A stretch of DNA of 64,000 bases from Endozoicomonas sp. SCSIO W0465. Lineage in GTDB: Bacteria; Pseudomonadota; Gammaproteobacteria; Pseudomonadales; Endozoicomonadaceae. The translations under genes and the position numbers were made by a program. The stretch covers positions 6,240,001 through 6,304,000 of the forward strand of contig NZ_CP092417.1 of assembly GCF_023716865.1 (NCBI RefSeq), in the 5' to 3' direction. The notes beneath the pieces were generated by a model, which was not told the origin of the DNA, did no database searches, and was given only the letters and a program-made list of their open reading frames with translations. This document shows positions 16,469-27,364 of this stretch, in pieces (position 1 is the first letter of the stretch; each line of letters begins with the position of its first letter).

Positions 16469-19400
16469 CTATCGGAACGGCTGCTGATAGCGCTTTACAG
16501 CATTAGTGGCCACCTGGTTAATCTGCTGGTTCAGCCGGTCGAGCCGTTCCCGCTTGGTATCTCGATCCATGATCCGGTCTTCCATCACTTTACGTACTTC
16601 CCTGCGCAGCTTGCTGATCTCCCGACTCGCCTTGTTTAGCCCAGCCTTGTTTTTCAGTCTGGGACTGGCCGACTGCTCCAGCTCCTTGCCTCGCTGGGTT
16701 TCCCCGGTTTCCTGATAGTGCTTGATGGACGAAGCAATGGCATTCACATCCTTGTTTAATTCATACAGCTTGTTGGTATAACGGGTGCTGCCTTTGATAC
16801 GATCGCCAAAGAAGGAACCCACCACTGGGTAGTCCTGTTTGTTCCATGCGGGCTTTTCGCCAGCACCGGTCAGGTGTCGGGTAACCGCATCGGTCACCGC
16901 CAGCGTACCGGTAGCGAATGAATTGAAATAGCCTTTCAGCAGGTGCTCCAGCTTTTTTGGGGAGCGCATCCACTCCGGTGCGCCTTCGGGAAGGTACTGC
17001 ACCAGCTCCTTTAGTGTCTCGCTGGTGTACGGATCGTACTGGGCTTCCGGCTTCAGGTGCTGCAAGCTCATGGGCACAATATCCCGGTCACGAAAGCGGT
17101 CGCGGTTCTCTCCCACTTCCCAGATCGGCTTTATGAACTGCGGTATGGGTGTGGATTCCAGGTTAAACATCGCCATTCCCAGGGTCATCATGGCATCCCT
17201 GGTCCACTTGGCGTCTTCATGACGCATCATGCCCTGCCACAGAAACTCCGGGATGGTGGCAAAGATATGCCCCACCTCGAACGGCTTGGGGATTCTAAAA
17301 TGACCGTCTTCACCGTCACCAATCCAGAAGTGGTGATAGGCCACTTTATCGTCGGTGCTGAGTTCCTTGTAACGGTCATCGTCTTCAAACAGTCGCACCA
17401 GCAGCCAGGAGGCAAAGCCGTACATCAGTCCCCGTGTCAGCACCTCACCGGAAAAAGCGCCCCAGTGCAGTTCATCTCCGGGCTTCACGCCTCGCCACAT
17501 GCGGTTCACCCCCTGAAGCAAGCTGTTGGTGAACTGTATGGACTGGGTCAGGAACCGGACGATCCCCCACTGCCCCTTGCGGGTAAAGTTCATCACATCC
17601 AGCGACTGATAAGCGGCTTCCGCCGTGGAACCACCTTCTTCCTTCACCCGTTCAAAGACGTGCAACCGGTTGGAGTCTTCAAACCGTGCGCCGATGCTGT
17701 CCCAGAAGTCGATCAGTTTGCCGGGCGTGCTCAGAATGCGCTTCTGCTCTGCAGGGGATAGCTTCTTGCGGATGTTGTTGTAGTTGCTGCGGTAGTGACC
17801 ACTGCTACTGCTCCCTCCGGCCATTTTCATCGCCCACAGGGAGTCATCCTCATCCAGGGATTTTCTGAAGCCTCTGATCGCACCGGCCAGCGGATTCATG
17901 CCCACCACCTTGCCGTTCACCTCCGGGGCAATATGCACTGCCGTGGACAGCGTATCCCTGGTCAGGTTTCGGAACCAGTAGGCAGGCATCGCCGTGACAC
18001 CGCGTCGGACAATTTGGCTGGGAATGCCCACCAGTTTCATAAAGCCGCTGTGCAGTTCCGGCCCTATGTCCTGAATGGAGGCCAGCAGCAATGGATCATC
18101 CACCGCATAGGTTTCCAGTTTGCCATTGCGGGAGACACTGGTGGTCCCTTTCAGGGTTTCGTATTTGGCCATCAGCGACTTCCAGCCGCGCATCTGCGCT
18201 GGTGTCAGGTCGGTACTGATGCCGATTCCCTGAAGAGCTGCCTTTACATCGTCGTCCGTAAAGGTAATGGCACTCTCAATTTTCTCCACGGCTCCCAGTT
18301 GCAGGGCGTTGTCGATCACCCGTTGCTGGGCGATGTTTTTCAGGGCAGCATCGAGCATGGAACGGGTATTGCGCACCATCGCTTCCAGTGGAGCTATCTT
18401 TTCCACCCCGCCTTTCAGCCTCTGAATGCCGGAGGTCTGGCCACCGAGTCCTTTTTTCGGCCGAATAAACCGCTGGTTTTCTTCCTGGTATTCCAGGTCG
18501 TGTATCCGGTTGAACGGGATGTAGTCGCCGGTATCGAACAGCTTGCGCTGTTCCTTGTCGAGGGTGCCGGCGGCTTCCATAAAGTCCAGCAGCTCGCGGT
18601 TGTGCTGCTGGTAATCGTCCATCACCTGCTTGAATCGTCTGGCCAGTTCCGGCTGGGTATGCACCCAGTTCTGAATGGTGTCGATCCGTTGCTGGTCGTA
18701 CAGGTTCTCCCGGTTTTGTTGGCTCAGTGCCTTGCCCAGCTTCAGGTCTTTTTCCATCTGTCTGCGGTCACGATTCCAACCGGTACGACCACCGGGATAT
18801 TCATCCGGTGCTACGGCATCCAGCGTTTCTTTCAGTGCCTGCCCCTGAGCCAGCAACTGATTGCCTTTGGCCCTGGCCGCCTTGTCTTCCTCCATAATTC
18901 GCTGCGCCCGGTGGCTGCCTTCGTAAACCTCCCAGATGGCCAGCTCATCACGCTCGGTGACTGGCTTCAGCAGTTCAAACAATCCCTTGCTGCCCGGCTT
19001 GATGACAATGCTGCCCTCTTTCAGCATCGGGGTGCCTTTATGGAAGGTGGCATCGGTCACGTTATCGAGATTGCGAGCCAGGTAAACGGCCTTGCTGGCA
19101 GACACCGTTGCGTCCATCAGCTTGCCATCGTTCAGCAGCTTCTCCTGCTGTTCAATAATGGCGGCATCGGTGAATACGCCCTGATTGATATGGAGCAATC
19201 CCCGCTTGATATGCTCCTTCACCGGTTTGGCTTCCCACCACTCCCGCAATCGGTCGTGCCATGGCTTTGGGGCAATGCCACCGTGGATGTCGTTGATCAC
19301 GGACTGCACATCGTCGGGGAGGTCTTTCAGGGAATAGCGGGGAACATTATCCTGTTTTGCTTTTTTATTATCTTTCAAAGCAAACAACGGCTGACCATCT

Positions 19401-22400
19401 TTCAGTACCGAATCCCGCATTTTGTCGGTGACAGTCACCGACCAGACTTTATCGGGTCTGGTGTCATAAGGGTACTGCGAGCCGTTGAAATGGATCTCGA
19501 CAGGCTCCAGCGTTGCTCCCCACTTTTTGGTGTACTTCTTCATGTAGTTGGCCAGACGCTTGTCGTAGAACTCGCGCATTCCCCTGGCACCGTCGCCCAT
19601 CAGCTCGTCCAGGTTCTCCAGGGTAAAGTCGGCGCTGTGCTCGGCGAATACCGCCCGGTCAATGTCTTGATTGGCTCCGTCTTGTGAGTCGAAATAGAGC
19701 CGCGAGCCATTGGACATATACAGTGCCTCACCATTGGCATCCCGGATAAACCAGCGGTTCTGCTGATCGTCGTTATCCTGCTCGGTGGACCATTGGCTGC
19801 GCTCTTCTTGCAGGGATTCATAGACGGAGTGGCTGTCCTCCCGTATTTTCGCTCCCAGACGATGACCCACATAAGCGTCCAGCCGCTCCTCCGCAATATG
19901 CTCTCTGCGGTTGCTGCCGTTTCTGTTTTTGATCGTTAAGGTGACATGGGTCAGTCGGCCTTCGTGGGTAAACTGGGGGGATACTTTCATCTGCTCTACC
20001 ACCTGCCCAAGGCTGGGATACCGTTCCACCTGCTGAGCAGCACTGCTCCAGGCGATCCGGTCAAAGCCGTTTTCGGCAGCGTGGCGGATCATCCGTTTCA
20101 TCACCAGGTTGGGCCAGCTCTCTTTCAGAGGCGCATTAGGTACCTGGCGGTAGAACCGGTGTTTGTCAGTATCGAACAGTGACTGTCGTTCATCTCGCAG
20201 TGCTTTCAGCTGGGCTTCGGCATCCACCCACTGCTGGAAATGGTTCTCTACATCTTCTGCAACCGTGGTCAATTCGTTGTTCAGCTGATCAACCTGCGTT
20301 TGATCCCGGTTTTCCTCTGCCTGTTTGATCTGACGGGTAAGGTCATCACGCCGGGCACCGGTTTCAGCATGCTGTTTGCCAAACTCATCCCGTTGTTTAA
20401 CGACGGACCGAATCTTGTCATCGACTGCATTTATCCGGGCATTGCGCTGCTCCTGTTTACGTACCGACTCCGGCGTGCGGTAACCATTTTCCCGGCCTGC
20501 CTGATGCCAGTCGCTCTGCACTTCATCAATAAACAGAATCCGTTCATTACGACCATGGACGTTTTCATCAAAGGTCTGGAAGCGCACATGGGCCAGTACG
20601 TTTTCTGTTGTTCCCCAGTGGCTTTCGTCATAGTCGTCCTGTCGCCATCGGGCAAAGGATTGATGCTCGCTGACCGCAGCCGCAATGGCCGAGGCCTCAG
20701 TGGCATGGCCGGTGGTGATCATGGTCTTATCATCACCATTGCGACGGTAGAGGGTGTAGTCTTTAAACTCCTGACTCCAGCCCACATCGTCCACCTTCAT
20801 ACCGGCGGGCATCATGCCCTGCGCCAGTGCCTTGGCTTCATCCTCAGTGATCGGACTCAGGTTCTTGTGATTCGGATCTGTGGGGAATACGTGGCTGTTG
20901 TTATCGAGAATCAGCAACAGTTCGGAATAATCTTCACCACCTTGCATGGCATAATTGCGGTACTGAACGTCGGACTCATCCCGCAGCTCCGCTTCCAGGT
21001 CACTTCGCACATCCGACTCGTAGCCGTTCTCCCAGGCTTCCAGCGCGGCATCTTCCTTATCGGAATAGGGGATGTGATCCCGTACCAGCGCCTTGTCGTC
21101 CATAGTATCGACGCTGTTATTGGCTTGCCATTGCGCTTCTTCGTGCAGGGCGGATTCATTCAGATTGCCATCGTCATCCACCAGGGCGTCCACTTCATGG
21201 TCATCCAGCTCGCCCTGTTCAAACCGTTGCTTCAGTTCCTGATAGTGGAAGTCGTACTCATCCTCCCGCAATGTTTCCCGTGCATCGTCCAGCAGGTGGG
21301 ACAGTTCATCCAGCGAATAGCCGTGCTCGTAATCGCCAATTCGCTCGCTGATAAAATGCTGCTGTTTTTCATAGACCCGCTCTTCCAGCTCCTGTTCATC
21401 TAACGCATCAACACTGAGGTCTTCGTCGATCCGCACTTCATTCTGACGGATAAAGTCCAACACCTCGGCCCTGCTCAGCTTCTCGCCCTTTTTGTCCGCC
21501 AGCCACAGGTCGAGGCCCAGCCATTGGATCTCCTCATCCTGCACAAAGTTGCCTTTCTTGATGGCATTCAGCCAGCTCTGGGCAGGCAGTTTGTCCGACT
21601 TCACCGCAGCGGCACTGCGCTCCACGGCGGAGTAGAACGTCGGGCCTATGCCTGAATCGCTGTAGCGATTCCCCTTAGCGTTACCGGCATTCAGGTTACC
21701 ATTGCGCTTCAGATGCCCACGTGCCGCACTCAGCAGTTCCACGGCATCGGCATCGGTCCACTTGATATTGGGGAATAACCGGCGCAGGGTGTTGCGGATC
21801 ATGCTGACCACTTTGGTCAGCAGGCCGTTTTTCGGGTCTTTCTCGGCAAGGTGCGCCAAGTATTCCTCAGCAATGATCCGATTAGCTTCCGCCTCGCTCT
21901 TGCCTTTGGTCTGCCGGGCGTACCGCTTGCCCAGCGCCTGCTTCAGCCGGTCGTTCATATCCCGGTGGATTTCATCCAGCACGGTATCGAGCCGTTTGCC
22001 CAGCAGACCACGGACGCCTTTATGGCCCACCAGTTCATGGAGGACAGTGCGCACAGCTTCCCCAGTGGTATCCAGATTGGCAGCGATCAGGTACGTCTCG
22101 CCGGTCTCCGGGTCGAACATGCCCCGCACCCGTCCCTGAGCCTTGTCGCTGATCACCTTCTGGTAGAGGCTGGAGGGCAGTTCGGTTTCAGACTGCAATA
22201 CATGGATGGCCTGCCCCAGTTTCTGCTCCAGGGGCTTCAGCTTCAGACGCAGCGGTCCGGACTGAATACCTTTCGCTGCACCGCCTCTTTGTGCATAGAA
22301 GGGGCCGGTTTCATTTCCTATGAAGCTGCCCTCAGCAGAGCTGGAGTGGTAGTCGTTACCATCGCCGTAGATATGGTCGATCACGGAGATCTCACCATAG

Positions 22401-25400
22401 CGATTGAAGAACCGCACCAGATTCCTTGCCTTGGAACTCAGCGCCCTGTCCCCAACGGTTTTGATCAGCAGCTGGGTGGAGTTGGTACTGTCCAGTGCCC
22501 GCAGGATTCGGGCAACAGCAGGATCGGATTTATCTCGAAGGCTCCTCAAATCCTGTTCAGACAAAGGAAGTACTCCGGTCACCTGCAACTGGTGATTCAG
22601 CAGAATCAGGGCGTTGGGACTGGCAACTCCGGCAGCGGTATCAATGGCCGATTGGGTATTATTCAGTTTCACCTGTGGGCGGTTAAAACGCAGCTGTCGC
22701 TCAGTAATGGCAAAGGTGCCGTTGCGAGGCAGCCGCGTCGCCTGAATATCCTCCATCAGGTGCTGGCCATCCGCATCCAGCCCCCGGGCATGGCCACCAC
22801 GCCCCACCACCACATGGCCATTGTTTATGACACCACTGCCGTCCAGTACATCATTCAGTGCCCGTGTCATCAGCCGGTCAGAGGCACTGGGATCTGCATT
22901 GCCGGACGGATGATTATGGGCAAACCAGACGCTCTTTGCCTTCGGGGTTGCAACAATGGCACCTGCCAGCGTCCAGGGGGATACCGTCGCCGAGGTCTTC
23001 TGGCCCTTGCTGTGCTTGATGACATTGACCACTTTATCCCCCCCGTCCAGCACCAGGGCATAGGCCTCTTCCTGGGCCAGTTTGCGAATGGGGGCGATAA
23101 AGTGCGCAACATCCTCTGCAGATTTCAGGGTGTCGGTTCCGGCTCGGATGGTTCCGGTTTCCACCTGTATAACCAGTACACGTTGGTTTTCGATGATCTG
23201 CCGCTGTCGTTGCTCACCTGATACATCGCCGGGGGCGAATAGGTCCCTCTGAACACTGGCAGGAAGGTCACTTTCTCCAGTCCGCCCTCTCTGTGATACT
23301 TTGCCGGAACCTCGCTCATCTACTTTCCCCCTTTTTCTGGCTGTTCCTGATCCGCGTTTCTTGAGTCGGCGCTTTCGCTCATCAATCTGTCTAACTCGGA
23401 TTGCGCCTTCAGCTTCTTCGCCCTCGCGGCGTCCATTTGTTGTTTCTGTTCCGGCGTCAACAGATGCCCGTAGCGCAGATCGGATTTTGCCCAGGTTTCC
23501 AAGCAGCTCTGCCGCGCTCTCTTTACCGCCGAATTTTTCAGGGTCATTTTCGATTTCCTCTTTCAGAAGTCGCAGGTTTTTATCGTGGGGCGTTTCCGTT
23601 GCCGCCTTCATGACGTTTTTGGTGACATTGCCGTGGAAGCAGCCCATGCCGCCGTACTTATCGCAGCTGGTGCAATTGAAGTCTTTCTTCGGGTCGGTGG
23701 GGTGCTTTATTTTCTTCCAGCCACCATCCACCGGGCAGACCCGTTTCATGGCATCCAGCCCCAGCATACGGCGGAGGGCCCGCTTATCCGACAATACCTT
23801 CTGGCCATGTTTGATGGGTAGGATCACCAGAATGCGATCCACGTTAGACCGGATAAAATCGATTCCGTTGCGTTCACCATCAAACACTACGGCCAGGGGC
23901 AGGTCCGGATGCTGCTTTGCCAGTCCGAAGTTACTGTTATCCACAGAGAGTGCCCGCCAGTTTTGCTCTGGCACCTGCTTCAGGAACTCTGGATTCTTGC
24001 TGAATATCTGGAGTCGGATGCCTTCTTTATTCATCTCCTTTATGAAGGGCAGCCAGGCCATAGACCCATCACCCATATCGAACAGACGCAGGGCTTTGTT
24101 TTGATAGAACTCAACCGTTCCCTTGTAATCGTTGGCGGCAATTCGGGCAGCTTTGACCGGATCTTTCTCCACAGCCCAACTCACCAGCTCCGACTTGATC
24201 AGCGGATTGCTGAACCGGTAGTTGCCTTTGGTGGCGTAACAAAAGGATGCACAATCGCTGCTTGGCTGACAGTCGATGAAACTGCCGTTGATGCTGTTCT
24301 GGGGCTTGCCAGCATGGCCGAGCAAGTCTTCGTTATGGAGGTAGCGCCAGAGTCCGGCTTCGCCATCGTTTTTCAGATAGCCCAGAACCGAGGCATTATC
24401 CTTTTCGGAGAGCAGGGAACGGTAATCGACATTGTTTCCGGCAATCAGGTCATCGATGGTCTGGCGAATCAGCATGGACTGGACGGTCTTTCTGGCCCAG
24501 GGTGTATCCGCCAGTTTTTTCAGCCTTTGAATGATTTCCTGCTTGTCAGGCCTGCCATCCAGATAGCGTTTGATGGCTGCCCGTTCTGCATCGCCGAGGC
24601 TTTTGAACCCCGGCACCGAGTAGTGAGGCGCATTACGGCTGTTGTACCAGTCGCGCTCCTGGCGCTTTGTGGCACTTCCCCCGTCCTGGGGGGCGTACTT
24701 GTCGCGCTTTCTATGCCCTTCGGGTGCCCGGCGCTTGGTGGCACTTCCCCCATCCTGGGGGTCGTATTGAGCCTTGTCTTCCTCAATCCCTGCAAAGTCA
24801 TCTTCCGTCCACTCATCGCTATCAAGGGTGCCGTGATCAACCGCATCCAGCAGATCGTCTACTTCGTCCCTTTTGGCTTCTCTGGCAGGCTCAGTTGCTC
24901 GTCCGGTCCGTTCTTTCGGTTGACCGCCTCGGTAGCTTCCTTCAGCAGTTTGAACAGGCTGGTCTTGTTTGGCCTCCCAGTCGCGCTCCGGGCGCTTGGT
25001 GGGACTTCCCCCTTCCCTGGGGGTCGGCTTCGGGTCGATGATCGGTGTGGATTTATCGCCATAGTTTTTCTCCAGTTGGCGGTTGGTCTGCTGAATCAGA
25101 TCGTCCAGTGTCGCCTCTGCGGTACCGAAGATATCCCCATCGGCTTGAGATTGCTTTTGCAGGTACTGCTCAATCTGATTCGCCAGCTCGCTCAGGGCCT
25201 GACCAACCTGCTTTGACTTGTGGAGGTTGGCATCAAGCCACCTGGCGAACAGTTCGGTTTCCGGACTGAACTTATCCAGTAATGAATGCTGATCCAGAAT
25301 CTCATCCACCGACTGGTTGCGGTTTCGGGAGTCCTGAAGGATGCGGCTGGCTTCCACCAGTGACTCAATAACTCCGTAACCTCCCAATTCGGGATCGATA

Positions 25401-27364
25401 CCTTTTGCTCTGGCAAAATGAGGTGCCGCCATTGCCAGCGATTTGATCAGGTTCTTCAGATCTGGTTTGTCGTCCTCAGCAAACAGGCTGTTCAGGCGCT
25501 CATCGTCGTAGGCTTTCATAAACAGTGCCGACTCTACGCGGTCACGCATCTGTTTATTCCAGTCACCCTGACGGGTTTTCAGTTCTCCGGCTTCGCTGCC
25601 CAGCCGGTCGGCAAACCGGGCAAGGAATACGTCATTGCTTCGATGCAGAAGGTCGCCAGTATCATCGGTATCAAAGTGGGAGAGATCTTCCTGGGTAATG
25701 CGGGAGGCGTCGAGCTTGGCTTTTTCGGCAGGGGACATTGAAGCGGTATCACGGGCATTGGCTTCTTTGGTGAAAGCAATACGCTGGTCTGTATCCATTT
25801 CTCCCTGACGCTGACGCACCAGTACCGGATGTTTGAAGTTATCCACAGACTCGGGCTTCAGGCCAAAGGAGTCAGCATTCTGCTTCAGGTGCTCCCGGTA
25901 GGCTTTCGCCTTTTCAGGATGATTTCGGTAGGCTTTGCGGATTGCTGATACACGACCATTACCGCTTTCTACTACGCGGTCAGTGCCGATGATAGGTGCT
26001 CCGCTGCTGGCCAGCGGGTTGGCTCCCAGCAATTTCGGATTCAGTTTGCTGGCAATGCCCCTGATCTGGTCTTCACTGGCTTGGCGGGTTCGGTCTCTTG
26101 GTTGCAGCTCTGCGGGATATTCCGGGTTTACCTTGCCAGTGTCGTTGTGGCTGGCGATCAGGTCATCGGCTTCATAAAGGGCGTATTGGGTATCCAGCTC
26201 CCGTTCGGCTGTGGATACTTTTTCTTTACCTCGGCCCATCACTGGCTTGATGCCGGAAGGAGTGCCAGACTTTTCCTGCGCAGTCAGTCGCAGCCCTTCC
26301 TGCTGCTGCCGGTTTTCAATGGCTTTGACTTCCCGCTCAAAGCGGATACCGTCGCCGCTTTCAATCATGGCTTTCAGGTTGGCCACAGCTTCTGTCATAT
26401 TCCGAGGGGTAATGCCACGACCACTTTTACGAGCCTGCATTTCCAGCTTGCGCTGGTTCTCAATCAGCTTGCGCACCCGACGCTTTTTACTGTCGTCACC
26501 AAGCTGCCAGTTAAAGGAACGAAACAACCGGTTCAGGCTGTTCATCCGTTCGGTGTAGCTGGCTAAATCCTGATCGGGGCTACCGGTGTATTCCGGTGAG
26601 CTGGGGTGCTGATTGGGAGCGTTGTTGATCTGGTCACTGCGACGCTGTTGGCTATCCTGGTGCACAGCTTGTGGATCTGCTCCTACTGACCCATAACGAT
26701 TGGCGGTAAAGTCAGTCGGTGAATACCCCAATGCCTTGGGTTGCTGTTGTGGTACCGGCTGCTGCTCTTGGTCCGGACGGTAAGGGGCATTGGTCTGCTG
26801 TTCAATGCCAGGGCCGGTAAAAGTGGTTTCACCTCTTTGTGCGGGGCTGTTGGGTTCAACATAAATAGCGTTATCGGTTTCTAATAGCGGCGGTTGTTGC
26901 GGGGAACGAGCCTTCTGTCGTTTATAGGCCGGTTGGTTATACTGGCTAAAATCGCCTGCACCTTGCGGGGCTGGTTGTTGCTCTTGTTGTTGCTCTTGTT
27001 GTGGCTCAACTTCAACCTGTGGTTGTTCCGTTTGCTGGGATTTTTCTCCGAGCTCACGAAGCTGGCTCTCCAGTCCGGCAATGGCCAGCGAGTTCTGCCG
27101 CAGTTGCTCCGCCAGCATGGTCTGGTCGGCGTGAGGTTCCTGCATCTGGTCTTGCAGGGTCTGGTGCTGGCTCATCAGGTCGTTGAGCCTCTGCTGCTTC
27201 GCCCTGATGTCGTCCATATTACGGGTTCGACCGGCAGCGCCCACCAGTCCACCCACCGGACCTCCAACAATGGCACCGGACAGTCCCTGCTCCAACGCAC
27301 CATCAGTCAGCCCCACCTCCCTTCCCACCTGCTGCTGGCCGTAGTTGGCCGCCATGCTGGCCAA
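16469..27364 (-). CDS. Giant phage polyvalent protein, main part
   Basis: The frame is 3,631 aa, counted from a TTG at 27364. Approximate layout: Gln-rich and coiled-coil N-terminus (1-240); a DdrB-type ParB-like domain (385-580, with ESGNGR near 464); a gp88-like domain with CQPSSDCASFCYATKGNYRF near 1030 and a Cys cluster CTSCDKYGGMGC near 1240; a RadC/JAB metal-protease domain with the zinc motif HNHPSGNADPSASD near 1483; a zincin-like HELVGH near 1775; a conserved FIDEVQSDWHQ block near 2276; and an LPD38-like C-terminus (about 3000-3400). Such polyvalent proteins are thought to be packaged and injected with phage DNA to counter host defences. The N-terminus is most likely the preceding frame (27303-28352), reached by a +1 shift near 27370. 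It is the last gene of the late operon. Confidence 0.87.
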   Translation of the reverse strand: MASMAANYGQQQVGREVGLTDGALEQGLSGAIVGGPVGGLVGAAGRTRNMDDIRAKQQRLNDLMSQHQTLQDQMQEPHADQTMLAEQLRQNSLAIAGLESQLRELGEKSQQTEQPQVEVEPQQEQQQEQQPAPQGAGDFSQYNQPAYKRQKARSPQQPPLLETDNAIYVEPNSPAQRGETTFTGPGIEQQTNAPYRPDQEQQPVPQQQPKALGYSPTDFTANRYGSVGADPQAVHQDSQQRRSDQINNAPNQHPSSPEYTGSPDQDLASYTERMNSLNRLFRSFNWQLGDDSKKRRVRKLIENQRKLEMQARKSGRGITPRNMTEAVANLKAMIESGDGIRFEREVKAIENRQQQEGLRLTAQEKSGTPSGIKPVMGRGKEKVSTAERELDTQYALYEADDLIASHNDTGKVNPEYPAELQPRDRTRQASEDQIRGIASKLNPKLLGANPLASSGAPIIGTDRVVESGNGRVSAIRKAYRNHPEKAKAYREHLKQNADSFGLKPESVDNFKHPVLVRQRQGEMDTDQRIAFTKEANARDTASMSPAEKAKLDASRITQEDLSHFDTDDTGDLLHRSNDVFLARFADRLGSEAGELKTRQGDWNKQMRDRVESALFMKAYDDERLNSLFAEDDKPDLKNLIKSLAMAAPHFARAKGIDPELGGYGVIESLVEASRILQDSRNRNQSVDEILDQHSLLDKFSPETELFARWLDANLHKSKQVGQALSELANQIEQYLQKQSQADGDIFGTAEATLDDLIQQTNRQLEKNYGDKSTPIIDPKPTPREGGSPTKRPERDWEAKQDQPVQTAEGSYRGGQPKERTGRATEPAREAKRDEVDDLLDAVDHGTLDSDEWTEDDFAGIEEDKAQYDPQDGGSATKRRAPEGHRKRDKYAPQDGGSATKRQERDWYNSRNAPHYSVPGFKSLGDAERAAIKRYLDGRPDKQEIIQRLKKLADTPWARKTVQSMLIRQTIDDLIAGNNVDYRSLLSEKDNASVLGYLKNDGEAGLWRYLHNEDLLGHAGKPQNSINGSFIDCQPSSDCASFCYATKGNYRFSNPLIKSELVSWAVEKDPVKAARIAANDYKGTVEFYQNKALRLFDMGDGSMAWLPFIKEMNKEGIRLQIFSKNPEFLKQVPEQNWRALSVDNSNFGLAKQHPDLPLAVVFDGERNGIDFIRSNVDRILVILPIKHGQKVLSDKRALRRMLGLDAMKRVCPVDGGWKKIKHPTDPKKDFNCTSCDKYGGMGCFHGNVTKNVMKAATETPHDKNLRLLKEEIENDPEKFGGKESAAELLGNLGKIRSALRASVDAGTETTNGRREGEEAEGAIRVRQIDERKRRLKKRGSGTARKRGKVDERGSGKVSQRGRTGESDLPASVQRDLFAPGDVSGEQRQRQIIENQRVLVIQVETGTIRAGTDTLKSAEDVAHFIAPIRKLAQEEAYALVLDGGDKVVNVIKHSKGQKTSATVSPWTLAGAIVATPKAKSVWFAHNHPSGNADPSASDRLMTRALNDVLDGSGVINNGHVVVGRGGHARGLDADGQHLMEDIQATRLPRNGTFAITERQLRFNRPQVKLNNTQSAIDTAAGVASPNALILLNHQLQVTGVLPLSEQDLRSLRDKSDPAVARILRALDSTNSTQLLIKTVGDRALSSKARNLVRFFNRYGEISVIDHIYGDGNDYHSSSAEGSFIGNETGPFYAQRGGAAKGIQSGPLRLKLKPLEQKLGQAIHVLQSETELPSSLYQKVISDKAQGRVRGMFDPETGETYLIAANLDTTGEAVRTVLHELVGHKGVRGLLGKRLDTVLDEIHRDMNDRLKQALGKRYARQTKGKSEAEANRIIAEEYLAHLAEKDPKNGLLTKVVSMIRNTLRRLFPNIKWTDADAVELLSAARGHLKRNGNLNAGNAKGNRYSDSGIGPTFYSAVERSAAAVKSDKLPAQSWLNAIKKGNFVQDEEIQWLGLDLWLADKKGEKLSRAEVLDFIRQNEVRIDEDLSVDALDEQELEERVYEKQQHFISERIGDYEHGYSLDELSHLLDDARETLREDEYDFHYQELKQRFEQGELDDHEVDALVDDDGNLNESALHEEAQWQANNSVDTMDDKALVRDHIPYSDKEDAALEAWENGYESDVRSDLEAELRDESDVQYRNYAMQGGEDYSELLLILDNNSHVFPTDPNHKNLSPITEDEAKALAQGMMPAGMKVDDVGWSQEFKDYTLYRRNGDDKTMITTGHATEASAIAAAVSEHQSFARWRQDDYDESHWGTTENVLAHVRFQTFDENVHGRNERILFIDEVQSDWHQAGRENGYRTPESVRKQEQRNARINAVDDKIRSVVKQRDEFGKQHAETGARRDDLTRQIKQAEENRDQTQVDQLNNELTTVAEDVENHFQQWVDAEAQLKALRDERQSLFDTDKHRFYRQVPNAPLKESWPNLVMKRMIRHAAENGFDRIAWSSAAQQVERYPSLGQVVEQMKVSPQFTHEGRLTHVTLTIKNRNGSNRREHIAEERLDAYVGHRLGAKIREDSHSVYESLQEERSQWSTEQDNDDQQNRWFIRDANGEALYMSNGSRLYFDSQDGANQDIDRAVFAEHSADFTLENLDELMGDGARGMREFYDKRLANYMKKYTKKWGATLEPVEIHFNGSQYPYDTRPDKVWSVTVTDKMRDSVLKDGQPLFALKDNKKAKQDNVPRYSLKDLPDDVQSVINDIHGGIAPKPWHDRLREWWEAKPVKEHIKRGLLHINQGVFTDAAIIEQQEKLLNDGKLMDATVSASKAVYLARNLDNVTDATFHKGTPMLKEGSIVIKPGSKGLFELLKPVTERDELAIWEVYEGSHRAQRIMEEDKAARAKGNQLLAQGQALKETLDAVAPDEYPGGRTGWNRDRRQMEKDLKLGKALSQQNRENLYDQQRIDTIQNWVHTQPELARRFKQVMDDYQQHNRELLDFMEAAGTLDKEQRKLFDTGDYIPFNRIHDLEYQEENQRFIRPKKGLGGQTSGIQRLKGGVEKIAPLEAMVRNTRSMLDAALKNIAQQRVIDNALQLGAVEKIESAITFTDDDVKAALQGIGISTDLTPAQMRGWKSLMAKYETLKGTTSVSRNGKLETYAVDDPLLLASIQDIGPELHSGFMKLVGIPSQIVRRGVTAMPAYWFRNLTRDTLSTAVHIAPEVNGKVVGMNPLAGAIRGFRKSLDEDDSLWAMKMAGGSSSSGHYRSNYNNIRKKLSPAEQKRILSTPGKLIDFWDSIGARFEDSNRLHVFERVKEEGGSTAEAAYQSLDVMNFTRKGQWGIVRFLTQSIQFTNSLLQGVNRMWRGVKPGDELHWGAFSGEVLTRGLMYGFASWLLVRLFEDDDRYKELSTDDKVAYHHFWIGDGEDGHFRIPKPFEVGHIFATIPEFLWQGMMRHEDAKWTRDAMMTLGMAMFNLESTPIPQFIKPIWEVGENRDRFRDRDIVPMSLQHLKPEAQYDPYTSETLKELVQYLPEGAPEWMRSPKKLEHLLKGYFNSFATGTLAVTDAVTRHLTGAGEKPAWNKQDYPVVGSFFGDRIKGSTRYTNKLYELNKDVNAIASSIKHYQETGETQRGKELEQSASPRLKNKAGLNKASREISKLRREVRKVMEDRIMDRDTKRERLDRLNQQINQVATNAVKRYQQPFR

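Noticed and set aside
17795..19687. Long plus-strand open frames (up to 630 codons) opposite the giant gene, also near 20240-21403, 21851-23221 and 23909-25216
   Set aside because: They are reverse-complement shadows of the giant gene in one fixed frame; they have no ribosome sites, no recognisable motifs and a composition mirroring the sense codons.
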